From positions 1 to 42,435 of the forward strand of contig DASVDR010000043.1 in NCBI GenBank assembly GCA_036381015.1: a stretch of 42,435 nt of DNA, given 5' to 3'. A program made the position numbers and the translations under genes. Below are positions 1 through 7,444 of the stretch, one piece after another. The DNA is from Gammaproteobacteria bacterium (GTDB lineage Bacteria > Pseudomonadota > Gammaproteobacteria > Steroidobacterales > Rariloculaceae). Positions within the stretch are counted from its first letter, which is position 1. The number at the start of each line of letters is the position of its first letter. Under the pieces are notes generated by a model. It ran no database searches. It was not told where the DNA came from and saw only the letters and a list, made by a program, of their open reading frames with translations.

Positions 1-182
1 GCTTCGGCGGCTCGATGATCTGGTTCGGATCGTCGGCCGGCGTCGCGCTGTCGAACATGTTCCCGGAAGCCCGCTCGGTCGTCGAATGGATCAGGCGCGG
101 CTGGTACGTGACCGCGGGCTACGTGATCGGCTTTTTCGTGCTGCTGCTCCTGCACGGCTGGAACGCGCTGCCGCCCGCGTAG
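1..182 (+). CDS. C-terminal end of an ion-transporter-type membrane protein (5' truncated)
   Basis: An open frame enters from the left edge (first full codon at 3) and stops at TAG 180-182, giving about 59 residues. It begins with a Gly/Ser-rich stretch (FGGSMIWFGSSAGVALSNMF), then a charged linker and a final hydrophobic helix (YVIGFFVLLLL) ending in HGW. This pattern resembles the last transmembrane segments of the citrate/Na+:H+ antiporter/arsenite permease superfamily, in which a re-entrant GS-rich loop precedes the terminal helix. The substrate cannot be told from this fragment. The family assignment is by remembered resemblance only; that this is the end of a real polytopic membrane protein is more secure. 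Confidence 0.6.
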   Translation, partial: FGGSMIWFGSSAGVALSNMFPEARSVVEWIRRGWYVTAGYVIGFFVLLLLHGWNALPPA

Positions 183-204
183 CCGGAGCTCGCCCGAACG
201 CACC

Positions 205-221
205 GTGGCACGAGTCTTGCT
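205..221 (+). promoter_or_regulatory. sigma-54 (RpoN) promoter
   Basis: The sequence TGGCACG (206-212), four bases, then TTGCT (217-221) matches the sigma-54 consensus, with exactly 10 bases between the -24 GG (207-208) and the -12 GC (219-220). The expected start of transcription is near 232, about 25 bases before the start codon at 257. A sigma-54 promoter needs an enhancer-binding activator; no obvious upstream activator site can be named because the region to the left is coding. Confidence 0.75.
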
Positions 222-223
222 CC

Positions 224-240
224 GAACGGTGTCACCGTTC
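224..240 (+). promoter_or_regulatory. 17-base perfect palindrome at the predicted transcription start
   Basis: GAACGGTG (224-231), a central T, then CACCGTTC (233-240). It sits immediately downstream of the sigma-54 -12 element and spans the expected transcription start, just before the ribosome-binding site. It could be a repressor operator or a 5' RNA hairpin. No known regulator was matched. Confidence 0.4.
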
Positions 241-256
241 ATGCAAGGAGCGAGGC

Positions 257-472
257 ATGGCCGACCGTAACGAAGGCGAGGGCAGCCGCACTGCCGCGAG
301 GCGCTACAACGAAGGCGCGACGAAGACGGCGAAGGAAAAGCCGAAGGCCGATCCGGCGCCCGGATCGGACGAGGAGCGCCAAGAGATGGAGCGCGCGGAA
401 GAGGAAGGACGGCGGCGCGCCAAGGAGCTCGACCCGTCCGTCGATCGCGACTACTCCCGCCCGACGAAGTAG
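257..472 (+). CDS. small highly charged cytosolic protein, probably stress-related
   Basis: The protein has 71 residues, is rich in Glu, Lys, Arg and Ala, and has no signal peptide or membrane segment. The start ATG at 257 is chosen because AAGGAG (245-250) lies seven bases upstream and because it follows the sigma-54 promoter. The N-terminus (MADRNEGEGSRTAARRYNEG) recalls small uncharacterised charged proteins common in Proteobacteria, but no function is established. The composition suggests a largely disordered or helical protein (EERQEMERAEEEGRRRAKEL). Control by sigma-54 implies conditional expression, for example under nitrogen, carbon or envelope stress; which signal cannot be told. Confidence 0.7.
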   Translation: MADRNEGEGSRTAARRYNEGATKTAKEKPKADPAPGSDEERQEMERAEEEGRRRAKELDPSVDRDYSRPTK

Positions 473-489
473 CCGCAACCGGCTGCGGC
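472..489 (+). terminator. weak hairpin after the small charged protein gene
   Basis: GCCGCA (472-477), loop ACCGGC, TGCGGC (484-489) form a six-base-pair stem that begins on the last base of the stop codon. It is followed only by CGTTTGC, so it is at best a weak intrinsic terminator separating this gene from the efflux cluster. Confidence 0.35.
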
Positions 490-528
490 CGTTTGCAAAT
501 CGCGCCTCGGTGCTCGACACTACGCGCC

Positions 529-870
529 ATGGTTCGCTGGCTCGCGGGCGCGCTCAGCCTCTGCATCGCATTCGGCGGCATCGATGCGGCCGCCGACGTC
601 GAGAGCAACGGCACGTGTGTCGAGAGTCTCGCGCAGGCGCAGGGCGAGCCCGGCAGCCCGGCGCTTCGCGCCCCGCGCTCGGATGAGCCGCCGGCTTCGG
701 CCGCGGAGCAGGCTCCGCACTTTTGCCACTGCGGGCTGCACGTGCCCGCCGTCGCGGCTTCGGTAATCACGTCCATTCATCCGTCGCCGCAGCCCGTGCC
801 GGCGCTGCCGGTCCACGTGTTCGGCACCTGGCGCACGCCGCCCCCCGTTCGCCCGCCGAAACTCGGCTGA
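529..870 (+). CDS. small secreted His/Cys-containing protein heading a metal-efflux cluster
   Basis: This is a 113-residue protein with an N-terminal signal peptide (MVRWLAGALSLCIAFGG...AAAD), so it is probably periplasmic. Near the middle it carries a compact metal-ligand-like motif, HFCHCGLH, and a further His downstream (ITSIHPSP). The rest is Pro/Ala-rich. The ATG at 529 is preferred over an upstream in-frame ATG at 493 because it begins directly with the signal sequence; there is no strong Shine-Dalgarno for either. It lies 78 bases upstream of the CzcC-like gene on the same strand. Small periplasmic proteins in this position (CzcI type) are known in heavy-metal efflux operons and are thought to sense or buffer metal. 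Homology to CzcI itself is not shown; the role is inferred from position and the Cys/His motif. Confidence 0.55.
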   Translation: MVRWLAGALSLCIAFGGIDAAADVESNGTCVESLAQAQGEPGSPALRAPRSDEPPASAAEQAPHFCHCGLHVPAVAASVITSIHPSPQPVPALPVHVFGTWRTPPPVRPPKLG

Positions 871-948
871 TCTCCCGTCTGCCTTCCGGCGCCGCGCACC
901 GTGCTTTCTCGGTGCCGGCGTGCCGCTTCTTTGCACGGGACTCGGTCG

Positions 949-2241
949 ATGCACAAACGTTTTCTTTGGGCGGCCGCGGCGATGCTGGCCGGCCCGCCTC
1001 TTCAAGCACAGGCGCCGATCGCGGCGGAGCGCATCGCCCCGGTCGACGCCCCGGCGCTCGCGGGGCTCGTGGCCGCCGCGCTCGCCGAGCACCCGGCGGT
1101 TCTCGCCGCCGAAGCCGGGCTCGACCGCGAGCAGGCGCTCGCGAGGGCCGCCGCGCGGCCGCTCTTCAATCCGGAGATCGAGCTCGATTACGAGAGCGCG
1201 GCCACCGACGACACGGCGCTGCGTCTCACGCAGACGCTCGACTTCGCCGGCCGGCGGAGCGCGCGTACGCGCGTGGCCGAGCGTCGGATCGACGCGACCG
1301 CGCAGCGCGTCGCGGTCAGCCGGCGCGACCTCGCGCTCGAAGTGCTCACGGCGCTCGGCGCGTACTGGACCGCCGACGGCCTCGTGCAGCTCGCGACCCG
1401 CCGCTCGGAGCTGCTCGAGCGCGTGGCCGACGTCGCGGCGCAGCGGGCCCGGCTCGGCGACGCGCCTCGATCCGACTTGAACCTCGCGAACCTCGCGCGC
1501 GCTCAGGCGAGGATGGAACGCGCCCGCGCGGCAGCCGATCTCGCCGAAGCCGAAGCAGCGCTGCAGGCGCTCGTCGCCGACCCGCCTGCCGCATGGCCGT
1601 TGCTGCCCGTCACGCTCCCCGAGGTCGATCTCGCTCCGGGCGAGCTCGCCTCCCTCGTGGCCGAAGTCCCGGACGTGGAGCTGCTCGAGGAGACGTCCGC
1701 GGTCGCCGCCGCCGAGGTGCGGCTGCGCGAGCGCGAGAGGCGGCCGAGCCCGAGCGTGAGCGTGGTCGGCGGCGAGGAGGACGACGAGTCCATGCTCGGC
1801 ATCGGTTTCTCGATTCCGCTCAACGTGCGCAACCGCTTCGTTCACGAGGTCGAAGCCGCGCGCGCGGATGCGCGGCGCGCGGAGCGCGAGGTCGACGACG
1901 TGACGATTCGTGCCCTCGCGGCGGCGCGCTCCGCCACCGCCCGCTACGAGCTCGTGAACGACGCCTGGTCCGAATGGACCGGCTCGGGCGCCGTGAGCCT
2001 GACGCAGCAGACCGAGCTGCTCGAGCGGCTGTGGCGCGCCGGCGAGCTCACCCTCACCGACTACCTCGTGCAATTGAATCAGACGCTCGAGACCCGGCGC
2101 AGTGCGCTCGAGCTGCGGCAGGAGCTGTGGGACGCGTGGTTCGCGTGGCTCGCGTCCACCGGGCAGATCGGCGACTGGCTCGGCCTGCCGGTCGAGTCGA
2201 TCCGCGGAGATGCGGGCGCAGGGCCGGTTCCGAATCGATGA
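949..2241 (+). CDS. czcC: TolC-family outer-membrane factor of a metal RND efflux system (CzcC-like)
   Basis: The protein has 430 residues with a signal peptide (MHKRFLWAAAAMLAGPPLQAQA). The body is alpha-helical, with heptad-rich stretches and a duplicated outer-membrane efflux protein pattern: FNPEIELDYES and TQTLDFAGRR in the first half, VSVVGGEEDDESMLGIGFSIPL in the second. Such proteins form the trimeric outer-membrane exit duct for an RND pump. The ATG at 949 is chosen because the signal peptide begins there; an upstream in-frame GTG at 901 would add 16 non-signal residues. The stop is 16 bases before the adaptor gene, so the two are co-transcribed. The symbol is by family and context; the transported metal is not known. 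Confidence 0.85.
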   Translation: MHKRFLWAAAAMLAGPPLQAQAPIAAERIAPVDAPALAGLVAAALAEHPAVLAAEAGLDREQALARAAARPLFNPEIELDYESAATDDTALRLTQTLDFAGRRSARTRVAERRIDATAQRVAVSRRDLALEVLTALGAYWTADGLVQLATRRSELLERVADVAAQRARLGDAPRSDLNLANLARAQARMERARAAADLAEAEAALQALVADPPAAWPLLPVTLPEVDLAPGELASLVAEVPDVELLEETSAVAAAEVRLRERERRPSPSVSVVGGEEDDESMLGIGFSIPLNVRNRFVHEVEAARADARRAEREVDDVTIRALAAARSATARYELVNDAWSEWTGSGAVSLTQQTELLERLWRAGELTLTDYLVQLNQTLETRRSALELRQELWDAWFAWLASTGQIGDWLGLPVESIRGDAGAGPVPNR

Positions 2242-2257
2242 CTGCGGAGGTTCGATC

Positions 2258-3397
2258 ATGAACGTCCAGTGGAAGAGGCTTTGGCCGCTCGCCGCGGCCG
2301 CGGTGCTCGCGGCTGGCGCCGCCGGGCAGGAGCGGGCGGAGGACGAGCATGCCCACGGTCTCGACGAGGCGCACGAGGAAGGCGTGCTCGAAATGCCGGC
2401 CGGCGTGCGGGAGGCGCAAGGTGTGCTGACTGCGCGGGTCGGGCCGCGGCAAATGTCGGCGACGTTGTCCGCGCCGGGCGAGGTGCGCACGAACGCCTAT
2501 CGCTCGAGTCAGGTCACGCCGCGGATTCCGGCGCAGATCGTGGCGCGCCATGCGCGACTCGGCCAGGCGGTCGAGGCCGGTGACCCGCTCGTGACGCTTT
2601 CGAGCGTGCAGATGGCCGAGGCGCAAGGCGCATTGATCGAAGCCGATCGCGAGTGGCGGCGCGTCAGCGAGCTCGGCCGTGACGTCGTTTCCGAGCAGCG
2701 CTACATCGCCGCGCAGGTGGCGCGTCAGCGCAGCTACGCGACGGTGCGCGCCTACGGCATGACGGCGGAGCAGATCGACGAGCTTCTCCGGCAAGGCGAC
2801 GCCTCGCTCGCGACGGGCGAGTTCCGGCTGCCGAGCCCGCAGGCGGGCACCGTGATCTACGACGATTTCGTCGTCGGCGAGGTCGTCGAACCCGGGCGCG
2901 TGCTGTTCGAGATCAGCGACGAGTCGGTGCTGTGGGTCGAGGCGCAGCTGTCGCCGGAGGATGCCGCCAGGATCGCGATCGGAAGCACGGCGGTGATCTT
3001 CGCCGGCGACGGGCGTCGGATCGAAGGCAACGTGACGCAGCGTCACCACCGGCTCGACGAGACGACGCGCACGCAGGCCGTCCGCATCGAGGTCGACAAC
3101 GCGGACGACGTGCTGCACGCGGGCGAATATGTCGAGGTGGAGCTTGCGACGTCCGCCGCCGAGGCGCGCTTGGCCGTTCCGGAGCCCGCGGTGCTGCTGA
3201 TGGACGGGGTGCCGACCGTGTTCGTCGTGGACGGCAGCGAGATTCGGGCGAGGCCGGTGGAGGTCGGGGTCACGGCGTCGGGCTGGACCGAGATCGTCGC
3301 CGGGCTCGCGCCCGGAGACGAGGTCGTCACGCAAGGCGCGTTCCTGATCAAGTCGCTGATGCTGAAGTCGCAGATGGGCGAAGGCCATGCGCATTGA
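2258..3397 (+). CDS. czcB: RND periplasmic adaptor (membrane fusion protein), CzcB-like
   Basis: The 379-residue protein starts at ATG 2258 with GGAGG (2246-2250) upstream. It has a signal peptide (LWPLAAAAVLAAGAAGQE) followed by a His/Asp/Glu-rich stretch (EDEHAHGLDEAHEEG), typical of metal-exporting adaptors. The rest fits the adaptor fold: a barrel-sandwich or lipoyl-like half (PRIPAQIVARHARLGQAVEAG), a helical hairpin, a second half (LPSPQAGTVIYDDFVVGEVV) and a C-terminal beta-barrel/membrane-proximal domain ending in GHAH. It bridges the inner-membrane pump and the outer-membrane duct. The stop codon lies 12 bases before the pump gene, so translation is probably coupled. Confidence 0.88.
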   Translation: MNVQWKRLWPLAAAAVLAAGAAGQERAEDEHAHGLDEAHEEGVLEMPAGVREAQGVLTARVGPRQMSATLSAPGEVRTNAYRSSQVTPRIPAQIVARHARLGQAVEAGDPLVTLSSVQMAEAQGALIEADREWRRVSELGRDVVSEQRYIAAQVARQRSYATVRAYGMTAEQIDELLRQGDASLATGEFRLPSPQAGTVIYDDFVVGEVVEPGRVLFEISDESVLWVEAQLSPEDAARIAIGSTAVIFAGDGRRIEGNVTQRHHRLDETTRTQAVRIEVDNADDVLHAGEYVEVELATSAAEARLAVPEPAVLLMDGVPTVFVVDGSEIRARPVEVGVTASGWTEIVAGLAPGDEVVTQGAFLIKSLMLKSQMGEGHAH

Positions 3398-3409
3398 AGG
3401 ACACGCCCG

Positions 3410-6400
3410 GTGCTGAGCAAGATCGTCGAAGCTTCACTTCGCTATAAATTTCTCGTCCTCATCGCATTCGCCGCCGTCGCGTTCCTCGGCATTCGCGCCG
3501 CAACGACGGTGCCGATCGATGCTTTTCCGGACGTGACCCCCGTCCAGGTCAACGTCTACACGGAGTCTCCCGGGCTCGCGCCGGAGGACGTCGAGCAGCT
3601 GCTGACTTTTCCGATCGAATCCGGCATGGCGGGGCTGCCCGGCGTCGAGCAGATCCGGTCCGTGTCGCTCTTCGGGCTGTCGTACGTGTCGGTCTACTTC
3701 GCCGACGACGTCGACATCTACTTCGCGCGCCGCCTCGTGAACGAGCGGCTGCAGGAGGTCGCCGAGCGCATTCCGGAAGGCTACGGCGTTCCCGAGATGG
3801 GCCCGAACTCGTCCGGGCTCGGGCAGGTGTTCTGGTACACGCTCGAGCAGGCCGACGCGAAGCTCTCGGGCGAGCTGTCGGCGATGGACTTGCGGACGCT
3901 TCAGGATTGGACGGTGCGGCTGATCCTGAGGACGGCTCCGGGCGTCGATGACGTGCTCTCCTGGGGCGGGCACGAGCGCCAGTACCAGGTCGTCATCGAT
4001 CCGCTCCGGCTCATCGAGTATGGGCTGTCGTACCGGGAGATCATCGAGGCGATCGACGCGAACAACCGCCAGGTCGGCGGTCAGTACGTGAACCTCGGGC
4101 CGGAGCAGTATCTCGTGCGCGGGCTCGGCCTCGTGGACGGCGAGAAGGATCTCGGGAACATCGTCGTCGAGGTCGAGGACGGCACGCCCGTCTACCTCCG
4201 CGACGTCGCGCGCATCGAGCAGGCGCCCGGGCTCCGCTTCGGCGCCGTCACGCGCGACGGCAAGGAGGTCGTGCTCGGCATGGCGTTGTCCCGGATCGGC
4301 ACGAACGCGGCCGACGTCGTCGAGGCGGTGAAGGAGAAGGTCGAGACGGTCCGCTCCGCGCTGCCCGACGGGGTCGTCCTCGACCCGGTCTACGAGCGGT
4401 CGGATCTCGTCGAGCAGGCGGTCGGTACCGCGGAGCGCGCGCTGATCGAAGGCTCGATCCTCGTCGCGATCGTGCTGTTTTTGTTTCTCGGCGAGCTCCG
4501 GGCGGCCGTCGTCGTGATCGCCGCGCTGCCGCTCGCGATGCTGATTGCATTCATCTTCATGGAAAGGGCCGGCCTCTCGGCGAACCTGATGTCGCTCGCC
4601 GGGCTCGCGATCGGCATTGGCATGATGGTGGACGGCGCGGTCGTCATGGTCGAGAACTTCTATCGGATCATGGCCGAGCGGCAAGCCGAAGGCCGCGAGG
4701 TCGACCGAACCGAAGCCGTGCTCGCGGCGGCTAAAGAGGTCGCGAATCCGATCGCGTTCGCGATCCTGATCATCATCGTCGTGTTCCTGCCGCTCTTCAG
4801 CCTCGAAGGTCTCGAGGGGAAGCTCTTCAAGCCGATGGCGTTCAACATCAGCTTCGCGATGGCGGGCTCGCTGATCCTCACGATGACGCTGATCCCGGTG
4901 CTCGCGGCGATCATCCTCAGGCCGAAGGAGGGGCGCGACACGCCGCTCGTGCGCGCCGTCAAGCGCCGTTACGTGCCGCTTCTCGCATGGTCGCTCGCGC
5001 ACCGGAAGATCGTGCTCGCGGGCGCGGCGGCTCTGCTCGTCGCGAGCCTCGTGCTGTATCCGTTCCTCGGCAAGGAGTTCATGCCGCAGCTTCGAGAGGG
5101 CGCGATCATGTGGCGGGTCACGTCCATTCCGTCGACGTCGCTCGAGCAGTCGATCGAGATCTCGAAGCGCATCGAGAACGCGCTCGGCGAGTATCCGGAG
5201 GTGACGACGACGATCGCGATGATCGGCCGGGCGGAGAAGGGCGAGACGGCGGACGTCAACTACATGGAGATCTACACGGGCCTCGTTCCGCCCGACGAGC
5301 GAGAGCGCTCGATCGCCGAGCTCACGGAGGCGATGCGCGAGACGCTCGAGGAGATCGTGCCGACGGCCGTGTTCGCGTACACGCAGCCGATCCAGATGCG
5401 TGTCGAGGAGCTGATCTCGGGCGTGCGCGCGACGCTCGCGGCGAAGCTCTACGGCGAGGATCTCGCCGAGCTCGACCGGCTGAGCGCCGAGGTGCTCGAC
5501 GTCATCGCGCAGGTGCCGGGCGCCGCGGACCTTTCGCTCGAGGCCAATCTCGGCAAGCCGCAGATCAGGATCGAGGTCGATCGCGGGCAGCTCGCCCGGT
5601 ACGGCATGAACGCGGACGACGTGCTCACGATCGTGCGCACCGGCATCGGCAACGAGCCGGTCTCGACGTTGATCGACGGTGTCCGGCGCTTCGACATCAC
5701 CGCGCGAATCGACGACGCCTCGAAGACCTCCGTGGAGGCGATCCGCAACATCCCGCTCGAGACCGCGACCGGCGCGATCGTGCCGCTGTCGCGGGTCGCG
5801 CGCGTTTCGGTCGCGGAGGGCTACTCGTTCATCCGGCGCGAGCAGCTCCAGCGCTACGCCGTCATTCAGATGGACGTGCGCGGCCGCGACGTCGACAGCT
5901 TCGTGCAGGACGCGAACGCCCTGATCGAGGAGCAGGTCGATCTGCCGCCGGGCTATTGGATCGAGTGGGGCGGCGCGTTCGAGAACCAGCAGCGGGCTCT
6001 GACGCGGCTCGCGGTAATCGTGCCGGTGACCGTCTTCTTCATCTTCGTGCTGCTCTACACGGCCTTCAACTCGATTCGCTACGCTGCGCTGATCATCGCC
6101 AACGTGCCGTTCGCGATCATCGGCGGCGTCTTCGCCCTTTGGATCACCGGGCAGTATCTCTCGGTGCCCTCGGCGATCGGCTTCATCGCCGTGTTCGGCG
6201 TAGCGATGCTGAACGGGATCGTGCTCGTCGCGTTCATCAACGAGCTGCGGCGAAGGGGGCTCGGGGTGGCGGAGGCCGTCCGCGTCGGCGCGGAGCGCCG
6301 GCTTCGGCCGGTGCTGATGACCGCGAGCGTCGCGATCCTCGGGTTGATCCCGATGCTCTGGGCGACCGGGGCGGGCGCGGAAACGCAGCGGCCGCTCGCG

Positions 6401-6508
6401 ACGGTCGTCGTCGGCGGGCTCGTCACGTCCACGGCGCTCACGCTGCTGTTGCTTCCCGTGATCTACGAGTGGATCGAATCGGGGAGATCGCGGGGGCCTA
6501 CCGCATGA
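3410..6508 (+). CDS. czcA: heavy-metal efflux RND pump, CzcA/CusA family
   Basis: At 1032 residues this matches the usual length of HME-RND pumps. It has 12 hydrophobic helices and two large periplasmic loops, and the conserved start VPIDAFPDVTPVQV and PGLAPEDVEQL segments are present. In helix 4 the family acidic residues Asp408 and Glu415 are seen (VDGAVVMVEN). The position equivalent to CzcA Asp402 is Gly (LAIGIGMMVD), closer to the CusA-type pattern with one Asp fewer. The start is GTG 3410, with GAAGGA (3396-3401) overlapping the adaptor stop. It is the proton-driven exporter of divalent or monovalent metal ions from periplasm or cytosol. The metal is not determined by the sequence visible here; the symbol reflects family only. 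Confidence 0.88.
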   Translation: MLSKIVEASLRYKFLVLIAFAAVAFLGIRAATTVPIDAFPDVTPVQVNVYTESPGLAPEDVEQLLTFPIESGMAGLPGVEQIRSVSLFGLSYVSVYFADDVDIYFARRLVNERLQEVAERIPEGYGVPEMGPNSSGLGQVFWYTLEQADAKLSGELSAMDLRTLQDWTVRLILRTAPGVDDVLSWGGHERQYQVVIDPLRLIEYGLSYREIIEAIDANNRQVGGQYVNLGPEQYLVRGLGLVDGEKDLGNIVVEVEDGTPVYLRDVARIEQAPGLRFGAVTRDGKEVVLGMALSRIGTNAADVVEAVKEKVETVRSALPDGVVLDPVYERSDLVEQAVGTAERALIEGSILVAIVLFLFLGELRAAVVVIAALPLAMLIAFIFMERAGLSANLMSLAGLAIGIGMMVDGAVVMVENFYRIMAERQAEGREVDRTEAVLAAAKEVANPIAFAILIIIVVFLPLFSLEGLEGKLFKPMAFNISFAMAGSLILTMTLIPVLAAIILRPKEGRDTPLVRAVKRRYVPLLAWSLAHRKIVLAGAAALLVASLVLYPFLGKEFMPQLREGAIMWRVTSIPSTSLEQSIEISKRIENALGEYPEVTTTIAMIGRAEKGETADVNYMEIYTGLVPPDERERSIAELTEAMRETLEEIVPTAVFAYTQPIQMRVEELISGVRATLAAKLYGEDLAELDRLSAEVLDVIAQVPGAADLSLEANLGKPQIRIEVDRGQLARYGMNADDVLTIVRTGIGNEPVSTLIDGVRRFDITARIDDASKTSVEAIRNIPLETATGAIVPLSRVARVSVAEGYSFIRREQLQRYAVIQMDVRGRDVDSFVQDANALIEEQVDLPPGYWIEWGGAFENQQRALTRLAVIVPVTVFFIFVLLYTAFNSIRYAALIIANVPFAIIGGVFALWITGQYLSVPSAIGFIAVFGVAMLNGIVLVAFINELRRRGLGVAEAVRVGAERRLRPVLMTASVAILGLIPMLWATGAGAETQRPLATVVVGGLVTSTALTLLLLPVIYEWIESGRSRGPTA

Positions 6509-6526
6509 GCGCCGTCGTCGCGCCGC

Positions 6527-7444
6527 CTATCCCTGCCGGCGGCCGCGGCGCTCGACGGCCTCCCTTAGCGCACGCACATGCGCGGGCCTGGTCCCGCAGC
6601 AGCCGCCGATGACTCTCGCGCCGGCCGCGATCCACTCCGCGGCGAGCGCCGCGAGCCGGTCGGGGCCGAGCGGCTCCGCGGCCGGGACGCGCCGGCCGGC
6701 ATAGCCGCCGAGCTCCGGATATGCCCCGATCACGGCGCAGCCGCGGGCTCGAAGCGCCGCGAGGGCCGGGGCGACGGCGTCGGGCGGCGTGTGCATCACG
6801 TTGACCACGTCGGGCGCGTAGACGAGGAGCGCGTCGAGCACCGCGGCGAGCGGGATCTCCGGGAAGTCGTACGCGACGAGCCGGCCGTTCGCGTCGAGCC
6901 GGGCGCTGACGCCGATCCAGAACGGCAGGCCGGTGTCCCGCGCCGCCTCGCACGCGCGCGGCGCGTGCTCCGTGTCCTCCATCATCTCGAGCGCGAGCAG
7001 GTCGACGCCGAGGTCGGCGAGGAGCGCCGCGAGCTCGGCATAGGCGGCACGCTCCGCCGTCGCGTCCGGATAGGCGTTCACGTCGAAGCGGGGAGGCAGG
7101 CAAGAGATCGAGCCCGCGATCGCGACGTCGGCCGCGGCGATCTCGCGCGCTCGCATCGCGGCGCTGACCGCCGCGCGGTTGAGCTCCTCGAACCGGTGAC
7201 CGAGGCCGGCCGCGTCGAGAACGAATCGGCTCGCGGCGAACGTGTTCGTCGTGACGACCTCGGCGCCGGCGCGGATGTAGTCGAGATGGATCGACGTCAG
7301 CACGTCCGGATGCGTGAGCGCGGCGGGAGCGCTCCACGCCGCGTCGTCGGGCGTTACGCCGCGGCGGCGAAGCTCCGTGCCGGTCGCGCCGTCGACGACC
7401 AGGATTCCGCCGGCCTCGAGCTTTCTGCGCCAGCTATCCGTCAC
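6527..7444 (-). CDS. homocysteine S-methyltransferase family protein
   Basis: The 305-residue protein starts at GTG 7444, overlapping the stop of the upstream PQQ dehydrogenase gene by four bases (GTGA), which implies translational coupling. It has the family's N-terminus (LVVDGATGTELRRRG), the TTNTFAAS motif (65-72) and the C-terminal GGCCGTRPAHV (280-290), with two zinc Cys at 282-283. The third Cys expected in the G-x-N-C motif is not present; the local sequence is VVNVMHTPP (213-221). The family transfers a methyl group from methylated thioethers or ammonium compounds to homocysteine. With one zinc ligand replaced, activity may be altered. It is the last gene of the minus-strand group starting at the hydratase-lyase and converges with the RND pump gene with only 18 bases between. 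Confidence 0.8.
   Translation of the reverse strand: MTDSWRRKLEAGGILVVDGATGTELRRRGVTPDDAAWSAPAALTHPDVLTSIHLDYIRAGAEVVTTNTFAASRFVLDAAGLGHRFEELNRAAVSAAMRAREIAAADVAIAGSISCLPPRFDVNAYPDATAERAAYAELAALLADLGVDLLALEMMEDTEHAPRACEAARDTGLPFWIGVSARLDANGRLVAYDFPEIPLAAVLDALLVYAPDVVNVMHTPPDAVAPALAALRARGCAVIGAYPELGGYAGRRVPAAEPLGPDRLAALAAEWIAAGARVIGGCCGTRPAHVRALREAVERRGRRQG

Noticed and set aside
520-2490. Long minus-strand open frame (about 650 residues) opposite the small Cys/His gene and czcC
   Set aside because: Arg/Ala/Gly-rich composition with no domain pattern; an expected shadow of high-GC coding DNA on the other strand.
3434-5002. Minus-strand open frame (522 residues) inside the RND pump gene
   Set aside because: Composition is dominated by Arg, Asp and His in the pattern of an antisense frame; the plus-strand pump is certain.
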